A stretch of DNA of 57,925 bases from Nocardia testacea NBRC 100365 (GTDB taxonomy: Bacteria; Actinomycetota; Actinomycetes; Mycobacteriales; Mycobacteriaceae). Both the position numbers and the translations under genes were made by a program. The number at the start of each line of letters is the position of its first letter. Position 1 is the first letter of the stretch. Where the stretch lies: contig NZ_BAGJ01000037.1 in NCBI RefSeq assembly GCF_000308775.1, positions 1-57,925 of the forward strand, in the 5' to 3' direction. The notes below the pieces were generated by a model. It ran no database searches. It was not told the DNA's origin and saw only the letters and a program-made list of their open reading frames with translations. Positions 1 through 9,079 of the stretch are shown here, in pieces.

Positions 1-1010
1 GCGAGTTCGGTGTAGGCGCGGGTGGCCGGGTGGGACGGGGACTGTACGGCCGCCGTGCCACCGGGGACGTGTTCCGTGTACGCCCGGGTCCCCGGATGGG
101 CCGCGAGGGCCTCGTGGGGCCGATCGTCCAGTTCGTAGTGACGGGTGCCGGGGTGCTCGGCCATGCCGGAGCCCGGTGTGGCCGCCGCCCCGGGGAGCGC
201 GCCCCGCGCGGCCCGCGCGAACTCGCCGGCGGTGCGGTAGCGGTCGCCGGGGTTCTTGGCCAGCGCCCGGGAGATCACGCGGTCCAGTTCCGCCGGAACC
301 CCCGGTACCAGCGCGCGGACACTGGGTGGCGCGGTCGTGAGATGGTCGTGCATCTGCCGCGCCGGATCGGTATCGCCGAACGGGCGCGTACCGGCCAGGC
401 ATTCGTAGAGCACACAGCCCAGGGAGTAGATATCGGCGCGGGCGTCGGTGTGCCCGGTGAACCGTTCCGGAGCCATGTACGCCCAGGTCCCGACCGCCAG
501 CCCGGAGGCGGTGAGGGCGGTGCTACCGGCGCCGTGGGCGATACCGAAGTCGATGAGGTACACGAAACCGTCGCGCCGGACGACGATATTGGACGGTTTC
601 ACGTCCCGGTGCACCAGGCCGGCCCGGTGCGCCGCATCCAGCGCTGCCGCGGTCTGGGCGACGATATCGACCGCGCGCCGCGGGGTCAGCGGGCCGTTCG
701 TGCGCAGGACCCGGCCCAGATCGTCGCCCTCGACGTATTCCATCTCGATGAACAGGCGGCCGTCCAGCGCACCGTGGGCGTGGATCGGCACGATATGGCT
801 GTCGTGCAGGCGGGCGGCGAGTTCGGCTTCGCGTTCGAACCGGCTGCGGTAGGTCTGATCGGCGGCGAGTTCGACGGGGAGCAGCTTGAGCGCGACTTGC
901 CCGCCCGGACGGCCGTCGCCGGGCTCGGCGTGGGCAAGCCACACCTGGCCCATCCCACCCTGGCCGAGCAATCGCTCGAGCCGGTAGGGGCCCAATCGCT
1001 GCCCGGTCAT
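1..1010 (-). CDS. Serine/threonine protein kinase, PknB-like, 3' end cut by window edge
   Basis: Cytosolic Hanks-type protein kinase that would phosphorylate Ser/Thr on partner proteins. The ATG at 1008-1010 is preceded by AAGGA about 7 bases upstream, so the start is well supported, and 336 codons are visible. The frame shows the glycine loop (GQGGMG near residue 16), the VALK lysine, the HRDVKPSN catalytic loop, DFG (DFGIAH) and an activation segment ending GTWAYMAPERF. After the kinase domain (to about residue 265) comes a linker with three spaced copies of HP(G/A)TRxY(T/E)E. The reading frame runs out of the window, so any transmembrane segment or sensor domain is not visible. It is divergent from the small gene at 1213. 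The kinase call is secure; its target is unknown. Confidence 0.93.
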   Translation of the reverse strand, partial: MTGQRLGPYRLERLLGQGGMGQVWLAHAEPGDGRPGGQVALKLLPVELAADQTYRSRFEREAELAARLHDSHIVPIHAHGALDGRLFIEMEYVEGDDLGRVLRTNGPLTPRRAVDIVAQTAAALDAAHRAGLVHRDVKPSNIVVRRDGFVYLIDFGIAHGAGSTALTASGLAVGTWAYMAPERFTGHTDARADIYSLGCVLYECLAGTRPFGDTDPARQMHDHLTTAPPSVRALVPGVPAELDRVISRALAKNPGDRYRTAGEFARAARGALPGAAATPGSGMAEHPGTRHYELDDRPHEALAAHPGTRAYTEHVPGGTAAVQSPSHPATRAYTEL

Positions 1011-1212
1011 GACGCATCCTTCCCTGTCCCGGCCCGCGGTCCGGGGTCGCGGTGATCCGGGACCTGCCCGGGGCCGGACTGTACCTCGACCCTATCCGCG
1101 GTCGGTGGTACGGCCCAGTGTGAGGTCGCCGACCGAGATCGTCTGCGACCGTGATTCCCGCGAAGCCGAACCGGCCTCGGCCGGCCACGGCGGGCTGTGC
1201 GAGGGTGACCGG

Positions 1213-1557
1213 ATGGAGGCGATCGAGATCAACGCGGGCGCATGGTATCTGCGGGCGCTGCGGGCCGACGACCGGATCGACGACCGGCCCGCGCTGGCCT
1301 CGGGCGGGATCACCGACCCGGAATACGTGGCCCGCCGCGGCGCCGAGTGGACGGCGGAATCCCATTTCTCCTGGGCGGTGTGCGACCCGGTCACCGCGGA
1401 GCTGGTGGCCGAGATCGGGGTGACCCCGCGACCGGACGGGACCGCGGCGGTCGAGGGCTGGGCCCGGCCCGGTCAGCAGGCGGCGCTGATCGCCGCGGCG
1501 GAAGCGGTGCGCCGGTTCGCCACGGGCGCGCTGGGTCTGCGACCCGATACGGTCTGA
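1213..1557 (+). CDS. Small GNAT-like protein, function unknown
   Basis: A 114-residue protein. The ATG at 1213 has GAGGG 7 bases upstream. The start of the protein (YLRALRADDRIDDRP) resembles the beta-1/alpha-1 entry of RimJ/RimL-type N-acetyltransferases, followed by a helix and a SWAVCDP strand. The usual acetyl-CoA loop (R/Q-x-x-G-x-G/A) is not obvious, and the protein is about 60 residues shorter than typical members. It may be a natural short family or a truncated acetyltransferase. It ends 11 bases from the convergent lat gene. The coding call is fairly good; the function is a guess from N-terminal similarity. Confidence 0.6.
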   Translation: MEAIEINAGAWYLRALRADDRIDDRPALASGGITDPEYVARRGAEWTAESHFSWAVCDPVTAELVAEIGVTPRPDGTAAVEGWARPGQQAALIAAAEAVRRFATGALGLRPDTV

Positions 1558-1568
1558 GAGTTCCGCCG

Positions 1569-2927
1569 TCAGCCGAGGTCGGTGAGCACGCGGTCCAGCG
1601 CGGTCACCGCCGCGATGAGTTCGTCGGGCTCCACCGTCAGCGGCGGCCGGAAGCGGATGCCGCGTTCGCCGGAGCCGATCATGAGCACCCGTTCGCGTTC
1701 CCGCAAAGTGGTGAGGACGGCATCACGGAAGGCATTGTCGGACAGCGTGACAGCGCACATCAGGCCGCGTCCGCGCGGTTCGGAGACTGCGGTGTGGCGT
1801 TCGGCGAGGTCGCGCAGCAGATCGAGCAGCAGTGCACCCAGCTCGGCGGCCCGGGCGATCAGGTCCTCGCGTTCGATGACCTCGAGGATCCGGGTGGCGC
1901 GCACCATATCGGTGAGATTGCCACCCCAGGTGGAGTTCAGGCGGGAGGGCACCGTGAAGACATTGTCGTCGACCTCGTCCACCCGGCCGCCGGCCATGAT
2001 CCCGCACACCTGCGTCTTCTTCCCGAACGCCACCACGTCCGGTTCGAGCCCGAGTTGCCGGTAGGCCCAGGTACTTCCGGTGATGCCGACACCGGTCTGC
2101 ACCTCGTCCAGGATGAACAGCGCGTCGTTGGCGTGGCACAGTTCCTGGACCGCGCGCAGGAACTCCGGGCGCATATGCCGGTCGCCGCCTTCGCCCTGGA
2201 TCGGTTCGGCGATGAAGCAGGCGATGCCGTGGGGCCGCTCGGCGAAGGCGTGGACGGCCTGGTCGAGCGCGCGCCGCTCGGCTGCCTCGGTATCGATATC
2301 CGGTGCGAGCCAGGGTGTTTCGATCCGCGGCCAGTCGAAGGACGGAAAGCGTTCGGTTTTGACCGGGTCGGTGTTGGTCAGCGACAGGGTGTATCCGCTG
2401 CGGCCGTGGAAGGCGCCCGTCAGGTGCAGCACCCCGCCCTCGTATCCGGGTCGCGGGGTGCGCCCGTGGAGTTCGTTGTGCCGGCTCTTCCAGTCGAAGG
2501 CGGTTTTGAGCGCGTTCTCCACCGCCAGGGCGCCACCGTCGATGAGGAACAGATGCGGTAGGCGCGGATCGCCGAGCACCCGGACGAAGGTGTCCACGAA
2601 ACGCGCCATCTCGACCGTGTAGATATCGGAGTTGCTCGGCTTGTTCAGTGCGGCCGTGGTCAATTCGGCGCGGAACCCGGCGTCCTCGGTCAGCGCGGGA
2701 TGGTTCATCCCGAGCGCGCTGGAGGCGAAGAAACCGAACATGTCGAGGTAGTCGCTGCCGTCGCGGGCGTCCACCAGATGGCGGCCGCGCGAGGCGCGCA
2801 GGTCGAGTACCAGGTCGAAACCGTCGGCGAGCATACTGGCCGACAGGGTCTCGAACACGCGAGAGGCGGGGATGCGGCCATCTGTCCTGCCATCGCCCGT
2901 GCCGGAGTGCTCCAGTTCGATGGTCAC
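1569..2927 (-). CDS. lat: L-lysine 6-transaminase (lysine epsilon-aminotransferase)
   Basis: PLP-dependent class III aminotransferase that moves the epsilon-amino group of lysine to 2-oxoglutarate, giving alpha-aminoadipate semialdehyde, which cyclises to piperideine-6-carboxylate. The 452 residues match the family length. Visible hallmarks are ALNKPSNSDIYT near residue 95, the GAFHGRSGYTLSLTN segment, the EPIQGEGGD stretch with its conserved Glu (about 241), DEVQTGVG (about 274-281), and the PLP-lysine motif FGKKTQVCG at about 301-309. The start is GTG with GGAG very close upstream, so initiation could differ slightly. It lies 85 bases downstream of lrpA on the same strand, and pcd (next enzyme) is just beyond lrpA, divergent. 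Two perfect dyads in the lrpA-lat gap suggest Lrp control. Confidence 0.96.
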   Translation of the reverse strand: MTIELEHSGTGDGRTDGRIPASRVFETLSASMLADGFDLVLDLRASRGRHLVDARDGSDYLDMFGFFASSALGMNHPALTEDAGFRAELTTAALNKPSNSDIYTVEMARFVDTFVRVLGDPRLPHLFLIDGGALAVENALKTAFDWKSRHNELHGRTPRPGYEGGVLHLTGAFHGRSGYTLSLTNTDPVKTERFPSFDWPRIETPWLAPDIDTEAAERRALDQAVHAFAERPHGIACFIAEPIQGEGGDRHMRPEFLRAVQELCHANDALFILDEVQTGVGITGSTWAYRQLGLEPDVVAFGKKTQVCGIMAGGRVDEVDDNVFTVPSRLNSTWGGNLTDMVRATRILEVIEREDLIARAAELGALLLDLLRDLAERHTAVSEPRGRGLMCAVTLSDNAFRDAVLTTLRERERVLMIGSGERGIRFRPPLTVEPDELIAAVTALDRVLTDLG

Positions 2928-2955
2928 ACTCCGACGGTACGGGACCGGACATCGG

Positions 2956-3006
2956 CTTGTCAGGAAGATTTACTGACAAGTCCGTAACTAATAAGAGTTG
3001 TTACGG
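2956..3006. promoter_or_regulatory. Two inverted repeats upstream of lat, probable Lrp operators
   Basis: Two perfect dyads sit side by side: CTTGTCAG / CTGACAAG at 2956-2963 and 2973-2980 (9-base spacer), and CCGTAAC / GTTACGG at 2982-2988 and 3000-3006 (11-base spacer). Their centres are 26 bases apart, and the nearer is about 40 bases upstream of the lat start. Neither has a T-run suited to a terminator. Position and the neighbouring Lrp gene make them good operator candidates, though part could also act in the lrpA 3' end. Confidence 0.55.
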
Positions 3007-3012
3007 TCTCGG

Positions 3013-3465
3013 CTACTTTTCGTAGAATGTCTGCAGGATTATGGTGCTCCGGGTTCGGACATTGGCCGTAGCCCGGATCTGCTGCAGCAACTGCTCCAGA
3101 TGCCGCGGCGAGGCCACCCGGACCAGCAGGATGTAGCTCTCGTCGCCCGCCACCGAATGGCAGGCCTCGATCCCGGGCATGTTCTGCAGTGCCGCCGGGG
3201 CATCGTCGGGCTGGGAAGGATCGAGAGGGGTGATCGCCACAAATGCCGACAGCAGCTGTCCCAGCGCCTCGGGATCGACGTTCGCGGTGTAACCACGGAT
3301 CACGCCGCGCGCCTCGAGCCTGCGCACCCGTGACTGCACGGCGGATACCGAAAGACTCGCCTTCTCGGCCAGATTGGACAGGGTCGCCCGTCCATCGGCC
3401 ATCAGTTCCCGGATCAGCAGGCGATCGATCTCGTCCAGGGTTGGTTTTGCCGGTGTTTCCGCCAT
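3013..3465 (-). CDS. lrpA: Lrp/AsnC-family regulator of the lysine-catabolism genes
   Basis: A 150-residue feast/famine regulator. Residues 8-60 form the winged helix-turn-helix (LDEIDRLLIRELMADGRATL ... SVSAVQSRVRRLEARGVI), and residues 70-145 the RAM ligand-binding and oligomerisation domain. It lies between lat (same strand, downstream) and pcd (divergent), the same arrangement as Rv3291c in M. tuberculosis, so lysine or a related amino acid is the expected effector. The gap to lat carries two dyads and the gap to pcd a 10-base palindrome, fitting autoregulation and control of both sides. Family assignment is firm; the ligand is inferred. Confidence 0.93.
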   Translation of the reverse strand: MAETPAKPTLDEIDRLLIRELMADGRATLSNLAEKASLSVSAVQSRVRRLEARGVIRGYTANVDPEALGQLLSAFVAITPLDPSQPDDAPAALQNMPGIEACHSVAGDESYILLVRVASPRHLEQLLQQIRATANVRTRSTIILQTFYEK

Positions 3466-3508
3466 CAGCGAAGGCTAACGTAGCGGACACACCGCCGGAA
3501 CACTGTTG

Positions 3509-3518
3509 TGAACGTTCA
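3509..3518. promoter_or_regulatory. Palindrome in the lrpA-pcd divergent promoter
   Basis: Perfect 10-base palindrome TGAACGTTCA, 43 bases from the lrpA start and 59 bases from the pcd start. It is a candidate operator for LrpA or another regulator. The sequence differs from the dyads upstream of lat, so a shared binding site is not shown. Confidence 0.35.
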
Positions 3519-3577
3519 TTCTCCGGCCGTCCTATTCGCACAGCGTATTTCGTCCGGCCGAACCCGAGGAGTTCGCG

Positions 3578-5113
3578 ATGACCGAGACCGAACAGAAGAC
3601 CGCCGGCGCCGGATACGCCGGCCGGGTCGGCGCGCTGCTGCGCGCACTGGAGATCCCGGAGCCGGCGCCCGGCGATATGCTCGTGCGCTGCCCGATCGAC
3701 GGCGGGGTGCTGATCGGCCTGCGACCCGACGGCCCCGCCGAAATAGATACCGCGATCGCCGAGGCGGCCGCCGCCTTCACCACCTGGCGGCTGGTCCCGG
3801 CTCCGCGGCGGGCTGCCGTGGTGCGCGAACTCGCCGTCCTGTTGCGCCGCCACCAGGACGAACTCGCCGAACTCGTCACTCTCGAAGTGGGCAAGATCCC
3901 CGCCGAGGCGCGCGGCGAGGTCCAGGAGATGATCGATATCTGCGAGTTCGCGGTGGGGCTGTCGCGCCAGCTCTACGGGTACACGATGGCCTCGGAGCGG
4001 CCGGGCCACCGGCTCATGGAGACCTGGCATCCGCTCGGTGTCGTGGGGGTGATCTCGGCCTTCAATTTCCCGGTCGCGGTCTGGGCCTGGAACACCGCTG
4101 TCGCACTGGTCTGCGGCGACACCGTGGTGTGGAAGCCCTCGGACCGCACCCCGCTCACCGCGCTGGCCTGTCATACGCTGCTGCGCCGCGCCACGGCCGC
4201 CGCCGGGGCGGACGACCGGGTCCATCGGCTGATCCTGGGGCCCGCGGACGCCGGAGTACGACTGACCGACGACGAGCGGGTCGCATTGGTGAGCGCGACG
4301 GGTTCGGTGGCGATGGGCCGGGCGGTCGGGCCGCGGGTGGCCGCCCGGTTCGGTCGCTGCCTGCTGGAGTTGGGCGGGAACAACGCCGCCGTGGTCGGCC
4401 CGTCCGCCGATCTGGACCTCGCGGTCCGGGCCATCGTCTTCGCGGCCGTCGGCACCGCCGGCCAGCGCTGCACCAGTCTGCGCCGGCTCATCGTGCACTC
4501 CTCGATCGTCGACGAACTGCTCGACCGCCTGGTGCGCGCGTACGGGCAGTTGCGGGTGGGGAATCCGCTCGATCCGGGTGTCCAGGTGGGGCCGCTGCAC
4601 GGGCCCGGCGCGTGGGCCGGGATGTGGGACGCGCTGGCGCGCGCTCGCGGTGACGGAGGTGAGGTGTTGTGCGGGGGCGAGCGGTTCGAACCCGAGGGCG
4701 TGGGGCCGGAGGCCTACTACGCCGACCCGGCGATCGTGCGGATGCCCGCCCAGACCGAGGTGGTTCGCGAGGAGACCTTCGCTCCGATCCTCTACGTCCT
4801 CACCTACGACGATTTCGACACCGCCCTGGCCCTGCACAACGGCGTTCCGCAGGGGCTGTCCTCGGCGATCTTCACCACCGACCAGCGGGAGGCCGAACGC
4901 TTCCTCGCCGCCGACGGTTCGGACTGCGGGATCGCCAATGTCAATATCGGCACCTCCGGCGCGGAGATCGGCGGCGCGTTCGGCGGCGAGAAGCATACCG
5001 GCGGCGGCCGTGAATCGGGCTCGGATGCCTGGAAGGCCTATATGCGGCGCGCCACCAACACCATCAACTACTCCACCGAGCTACCCCTGGCCCAGGGCAT
5101 CCGTTTCGACTGA
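3578..5113 (+). CDS. pcd: Piperideine-6-carboxylate / alpha-aminoadipate semialdehyde dehydrogenase
   Basis: NAD(P)-dependent aldehyde dehydrogenase of the ALDH7 type. It oxidises alpha-aminoadipate semialdehyde, the product of Lat, to alpha-aminoadipate, completing the lysine 6-amination route. It has 511 residues. Visible sites are FNFP with Asn163, the VWKPS nucleotide-binding strand (about 184-188), ELGGNN with general-base Glu264, and GQRCTS with nucleophile Cys298. The ATG at 3578 follows GAGGAG at about 8 bases. It is divergent from lrpA, and its pairing with lat supports the specific substrate over a generic aldehyde dehydrogenase. Confidence 0.92.
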   Translation: MTETEQKTAGAGYAGRVGALLRALEIPEPAPGDMLVRCPIDGGVLIGLRPDGPAEIDTAIAEAAAAFTTWRLVPAPRRAAVVRELAVLLRRHQDELAELVTLEVGKIPAEARGEVQEMIDICEFAVGLSRQLYGYTMASERPGHRLMETWHPLGVVGVISAFNFPVAVWAWNTAVALVCGDTVVWKPSDRTPLTALACHTLLRRATAAAGADDRVHRLILGPADAGVRLTDDERVALVSATGSVAMGRAVGPRVAARFGRCLLELGGNNAAVVGPSADLDLAVRAIVFAAVGTAGQRCTSLRRLIVHSSIVDELLDRLVRAYGQLRVGNPLDPGVQVGPLHGPGAWAGMWDALARARGDGGEVLCGGERFEPEGVGPEAYYADPAIVRMPAQTEVVREETFAPILYVLTYDDFDTALALHNGVPQGLSSAIFTTDQREAERFLAADGSDCGIANVNIGTSGAEIGGAFGGEKHTGGGRESGSDAWKAYMRRATNTINYSTELPLAQGIRFD

Positions 5114-5138
5114 TCCGCGAACGGGCCGACGGGCAGAT

Positions 5139-5181
5139 ATGCCGGTATCGGATCGAGGCGACGATGCCGGCATCGGATCGA
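5139..5181. repeat. Imperfect 18-base direct repeat, 25-base period
   Basis: ATGCCGGTATCGGATCGA at 5139-5156 recurs with one mismatch at 5164-5181. It lies in the 241-base gap between convergent pcd and the patatin gene. No convincing gene is seen in that gap. Confidence 0.5.
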
Positions 5182-5354
5182 CGCACGGCAGTCCGTCCGA
5201 TCCACCAGGGGCCGGCGCGAACGCAGGCCAGATCCTGCCGGGCCGGACAGGTCTACTCCGAGTGCCCGGCCGGCATCCGTGGCCGGGTCCTGCCCCGTAC
5301 GGAGTGACAGGGCGAAGGAGCGCGGCGGCCGATCGGCGCAGCGTGGAACCGGGG

Positions 5355-6323
5355 TCAGGAGGGCGCCGGCTCCGCGCTGCCGGAGGCGGCGCCATGAACA
5401 CAGCTGAGCTCGGCGAAGAGCTCGGCCACTACGCGGCGGCCGATCTCCATACCGCGCGTGAGGATGCCGGGATCGGTTTCGACGCTGCTGATATCCGGTG
5501 ATCCGGCCGGCGGATGGATCTGGCGGGCCGCCGCGCCCATCCCGGCGATCACCCCGTCCTCCAGCGTCTGCTGGCCGGGCCGCAGTTTCCACGCCCGGTA
5601 GGCCCCGGGGGCGATGAACCGCATATAGGTGCCGCCGACCACGTCGTGCAGCCAGGGCGGCGGGGGACGGCGTTCGTCGGCGCGCCTGGTCCGCAGGATG
5701 AGCGCATGGGTGGCTCCGGCCTTCAGCGCGCTGCGTACCGGGACCGTTTCCGAGAGACCGCCGTCGAAGTAGCGGCGCCCGCCCAGTTCCACCGGAGGAC
5801 CGGCCAGCAGCGGCAGTCCGGAGGACGCCCGAAGCGCGGTCTGCAGCGTCACCTTGTCGACGATGAAGGGATGCAGGTCCACCGGTTCGCCGGTGTGGAT
5901 ATCGGTGGCGATGGGGTGAAAGGTGGTCTTGTTGGCGAGGATGGCCGGGAAATCCATCGGATGCAGCCCGTCGTACACCTTGTGCACCAGGTAGTTCAGA
6001 TCGAAGGCGGGCCGACCGCGCAGCATCCGGGCCGGATCGATGGCCCGGCGCATGATCGCGGCGTCGGTCCAGGCCTGCAAACCCCGCCCCGCCCGGCCGC
6101 ACAGCAGCCACGCGGCATTGATCGCGCCCGCCGAGGTGCCGTACACGGCATCGAAGACCCGCGCCAGTCCGAGCTGTTCCAGTGCGTGCACCATTCCGCT
6201 GGAGTACACCCCGCGGCTGCCGCCACCCTCGACGACGAGTACGAGCCGATGGCCGTCGGCCCGGCTCTCGGATGCGAAACGGCCGCGGATCACCTCCGCG
6301 ACCGTCGGTTGTACTGGGCTCAC
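5355..6323 (-). CDS. Patatin-like phospholipase
   Basis: A 322-residue patatin/RssA-type serine hydrolase expected to cleave acyl esters of phospholipids or other lipids. The three patatin elements are present: oxyanion loop GGGSRG at about 33-38, nucleophile elbow GTSAG with Ser64, and the catalytic-dyad DGG with Asp187. No signal peptide is seen, so it is probably cytosolic or membrane-peripheral. It is convergent with pcd and stands 127 bases downstream of accA3 on the same strand. Substrate cannot be read from sequence. Confidence 0.9.
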   Translation of the reverse strand: MSPVQPTVAEVIRGRFASESRADGHRLVLVVEGGGSRGVYSSGMVHALEQLGLARVFDAVYGTSAGAINAAWLLCGRAGRGLQAWTDAAIMRRAIDPARMLRGRPAFDLNYLVHKVYDGLHPMDFPAILANKTTFHPIATDIHTGEPVDLHPFIVDKVTLQTALRASSGLPLLAGPPVELGGRRYFDGGLSETVPVRSALKAGATHALILRTRRADERRPPPPWLHDVVGGTYMRFIAPGAYRAWKLRPGQQTLEDGVIAGMGAAARQIHPPAGSPDISSVETDPGILTRGMEIGRRVVAELFAELSCVHGAASGSAEPAPS

Positions 6324-6450
6324 CAGGTCACCCTACGCCGGAGCGGGTGGCGGCAATCGGCCGCGCACCCGCTCCGGAGCAGTGTGCATCCACTGTTGGC
6401 TCGCTGGTCGGCATGCCGTCGCATACCGGTCGCGGCCCGCAGCGCGAGCG

Positions 6451-8238
<1,788 letters not shown>

Positions 8239-8670
8239 TGAGCCTCCTGTGTGCAATCTCTGTGTTCGCTGTGCGGGATGGGCCGCGCTTCGGCTCCGCT
8301 CCCGCGGATCGGGGTCCGCTGTCCGGCTTCCGAAGAGGATCGGATCGCTTGGTGGGCTCCGGGTCCGTGGGTTCGGATCCGCTACGCGGGCTCCGCGCCC
8401 GTGGTCGACACTATCTGTCTCGGGGCGAGTGTAGGCAGTCTGCCAACAAAGCCGGAACTCGGATAGGGCTACCGGGCAGTAGGTCGCAGATCACAATGGA
8501 TCCGCCGGGACCATGTGGCACGATGCCGCGCTCTCGGAAGATGCCGAGTTTCGGTCATCCGAACCAGTGCGGTGATTCGGCCGAGCGCGTCTGCCCGGGT
8601 CCGCGGGGCAGGAGTGGGAGTAGTGGTCACGGCCGGGTGCGGCGGGAGCCGGGTGAGCTTTCGTTGTGGG

Positions 8671-8845
8671 GAGGGGGTGGGCCTGCTCGAGAAGGTGAGG
8701 AGTGGGGTCGCTGGTGTAGATGAAAGGCGGGCTTGCTCGGGAAGGTGAGGGGTGGGCTTGCTCGTGAAGTTGAGGGGTGGGCTTGCTCGTGAAGTTGAGG
8801 GGTGGGGCCGCTGGTGTAGGTGAGGGGTGGGCCTGCTCGTGAAGG
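8671..8845. repeat. Seven-unit 25-base tandem repeat with two unit types
   Basis: Units begin at about 8671, 8696, 8721, 8746, 8771, 8796 and 8821, an exact 25-base period. One type contains GGTGGGCTTGCTCGTGAAG or close variants; the other (second and sixth units) contains GGGGTCGCTGGTGTAG or GGGGCCGCTGGTGTAG. Two central units are identical. The G-rich strand is the plus strand. The 25-base period is not a multiple of three, which argues against a coding repeat, and there are no spacers, so it is not a CRISPR. Confidence 0.85.
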
Positions 8846-8859
8846 TGCTGTGTTTTTTG

Positions 8860-8878
8860 GCGCCGCCTGCGGCGGCGC
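8860..8878. repeat. Short perfect hairpin beside the long palindrome
   Basis: GCGCCGCC - TGC - GGCGGCGC, an 8-bp stem with a 3-base loop. The adjacent T-run (8853-8858) is on the wrong side for a terminator on either strand. It abuts the long palindrome starting at 8880, so the two may belong to one element. Confidence 0.6.
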
Positions 8879-8879
8879 G

Positions 8880-8974
8880 GGGTTGAGGCCCCCTTGGTCT
8901 CGCCGTTTCGGCCTCGAGACTTGCGCTTCGCGCGGGCGCTTTCGAGGCCGAAACGGCGAGACGGGCCTCAACCC
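8880..8974. repeat. Long interrupted palindrome, 33 bp per arm
   Basis: The outer 12 bp (8880-8891 with 8963-8974, GGGTTGAGGCCC / GGGCCTCAACCC) and the inner 21 bp (8897-8917 with 8942-8962, reading GTCTCGCCGTTTCGGCCTCG onward) are perfectly complementary. Only a 5-base bulge on the left separates them. The 24-base centre contains GCGCTTCGCGCG, which can fold again. This is far longer than a usual terminator and has no T-tract. It looks like a mobile palindromic (REP/BIME-like) unit or a structured RNA. Confidence 0.8.
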
Positions 8975-9079
8975 TTGGAGGTGTCTCGTAAAACTCGACG
9001 CAGGGGGTTGCGTTGGCGTGGATGTTGCAGGTTGGTATGTGGACCTGCTTTGGGAGGGGCAGTCTTCGGGGATCTCCGG

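Larger units (their letters stand above)
8239..9079. other. 840-bp gene-poor gap between sseA and accA3, filled by repeats
   Basis: No reading frame here has a credible start, composition or family. The part nearest accA3 (8239-8660) presumably holds its promoter, but no clear -10/-35 pair is visible. The part nearest sseA holds a 25-base tandem array, a short hairpin and a long palindrome, listed separately. In M. tuberculosis a small gene (Rv3284, remembered as SufE-like) occupies this place; no equivalent is present here. Confidence 0.7.

Noticed and set aside
1242..2561. Long plus-strand open frame antisense to lat
   Set aside because: High GC keeps the opposite frames open; the minus frame has all aminotransferase motifs.
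5139..5501. Plus-strand ORF after pcd
   Set aside because: It overlaps the patatin gene antisense, has no ribosome-binding site and starts in a short repeat.
8671..8845. CRISPR array
   Set aside because: Units are contiguous with no spacers and there are no cas genes.
8853..8878. Intrinsic terminator
   Set aside because: The T-run precedes the hairpin on the plus strand and becomes an A-run on the minus strand.
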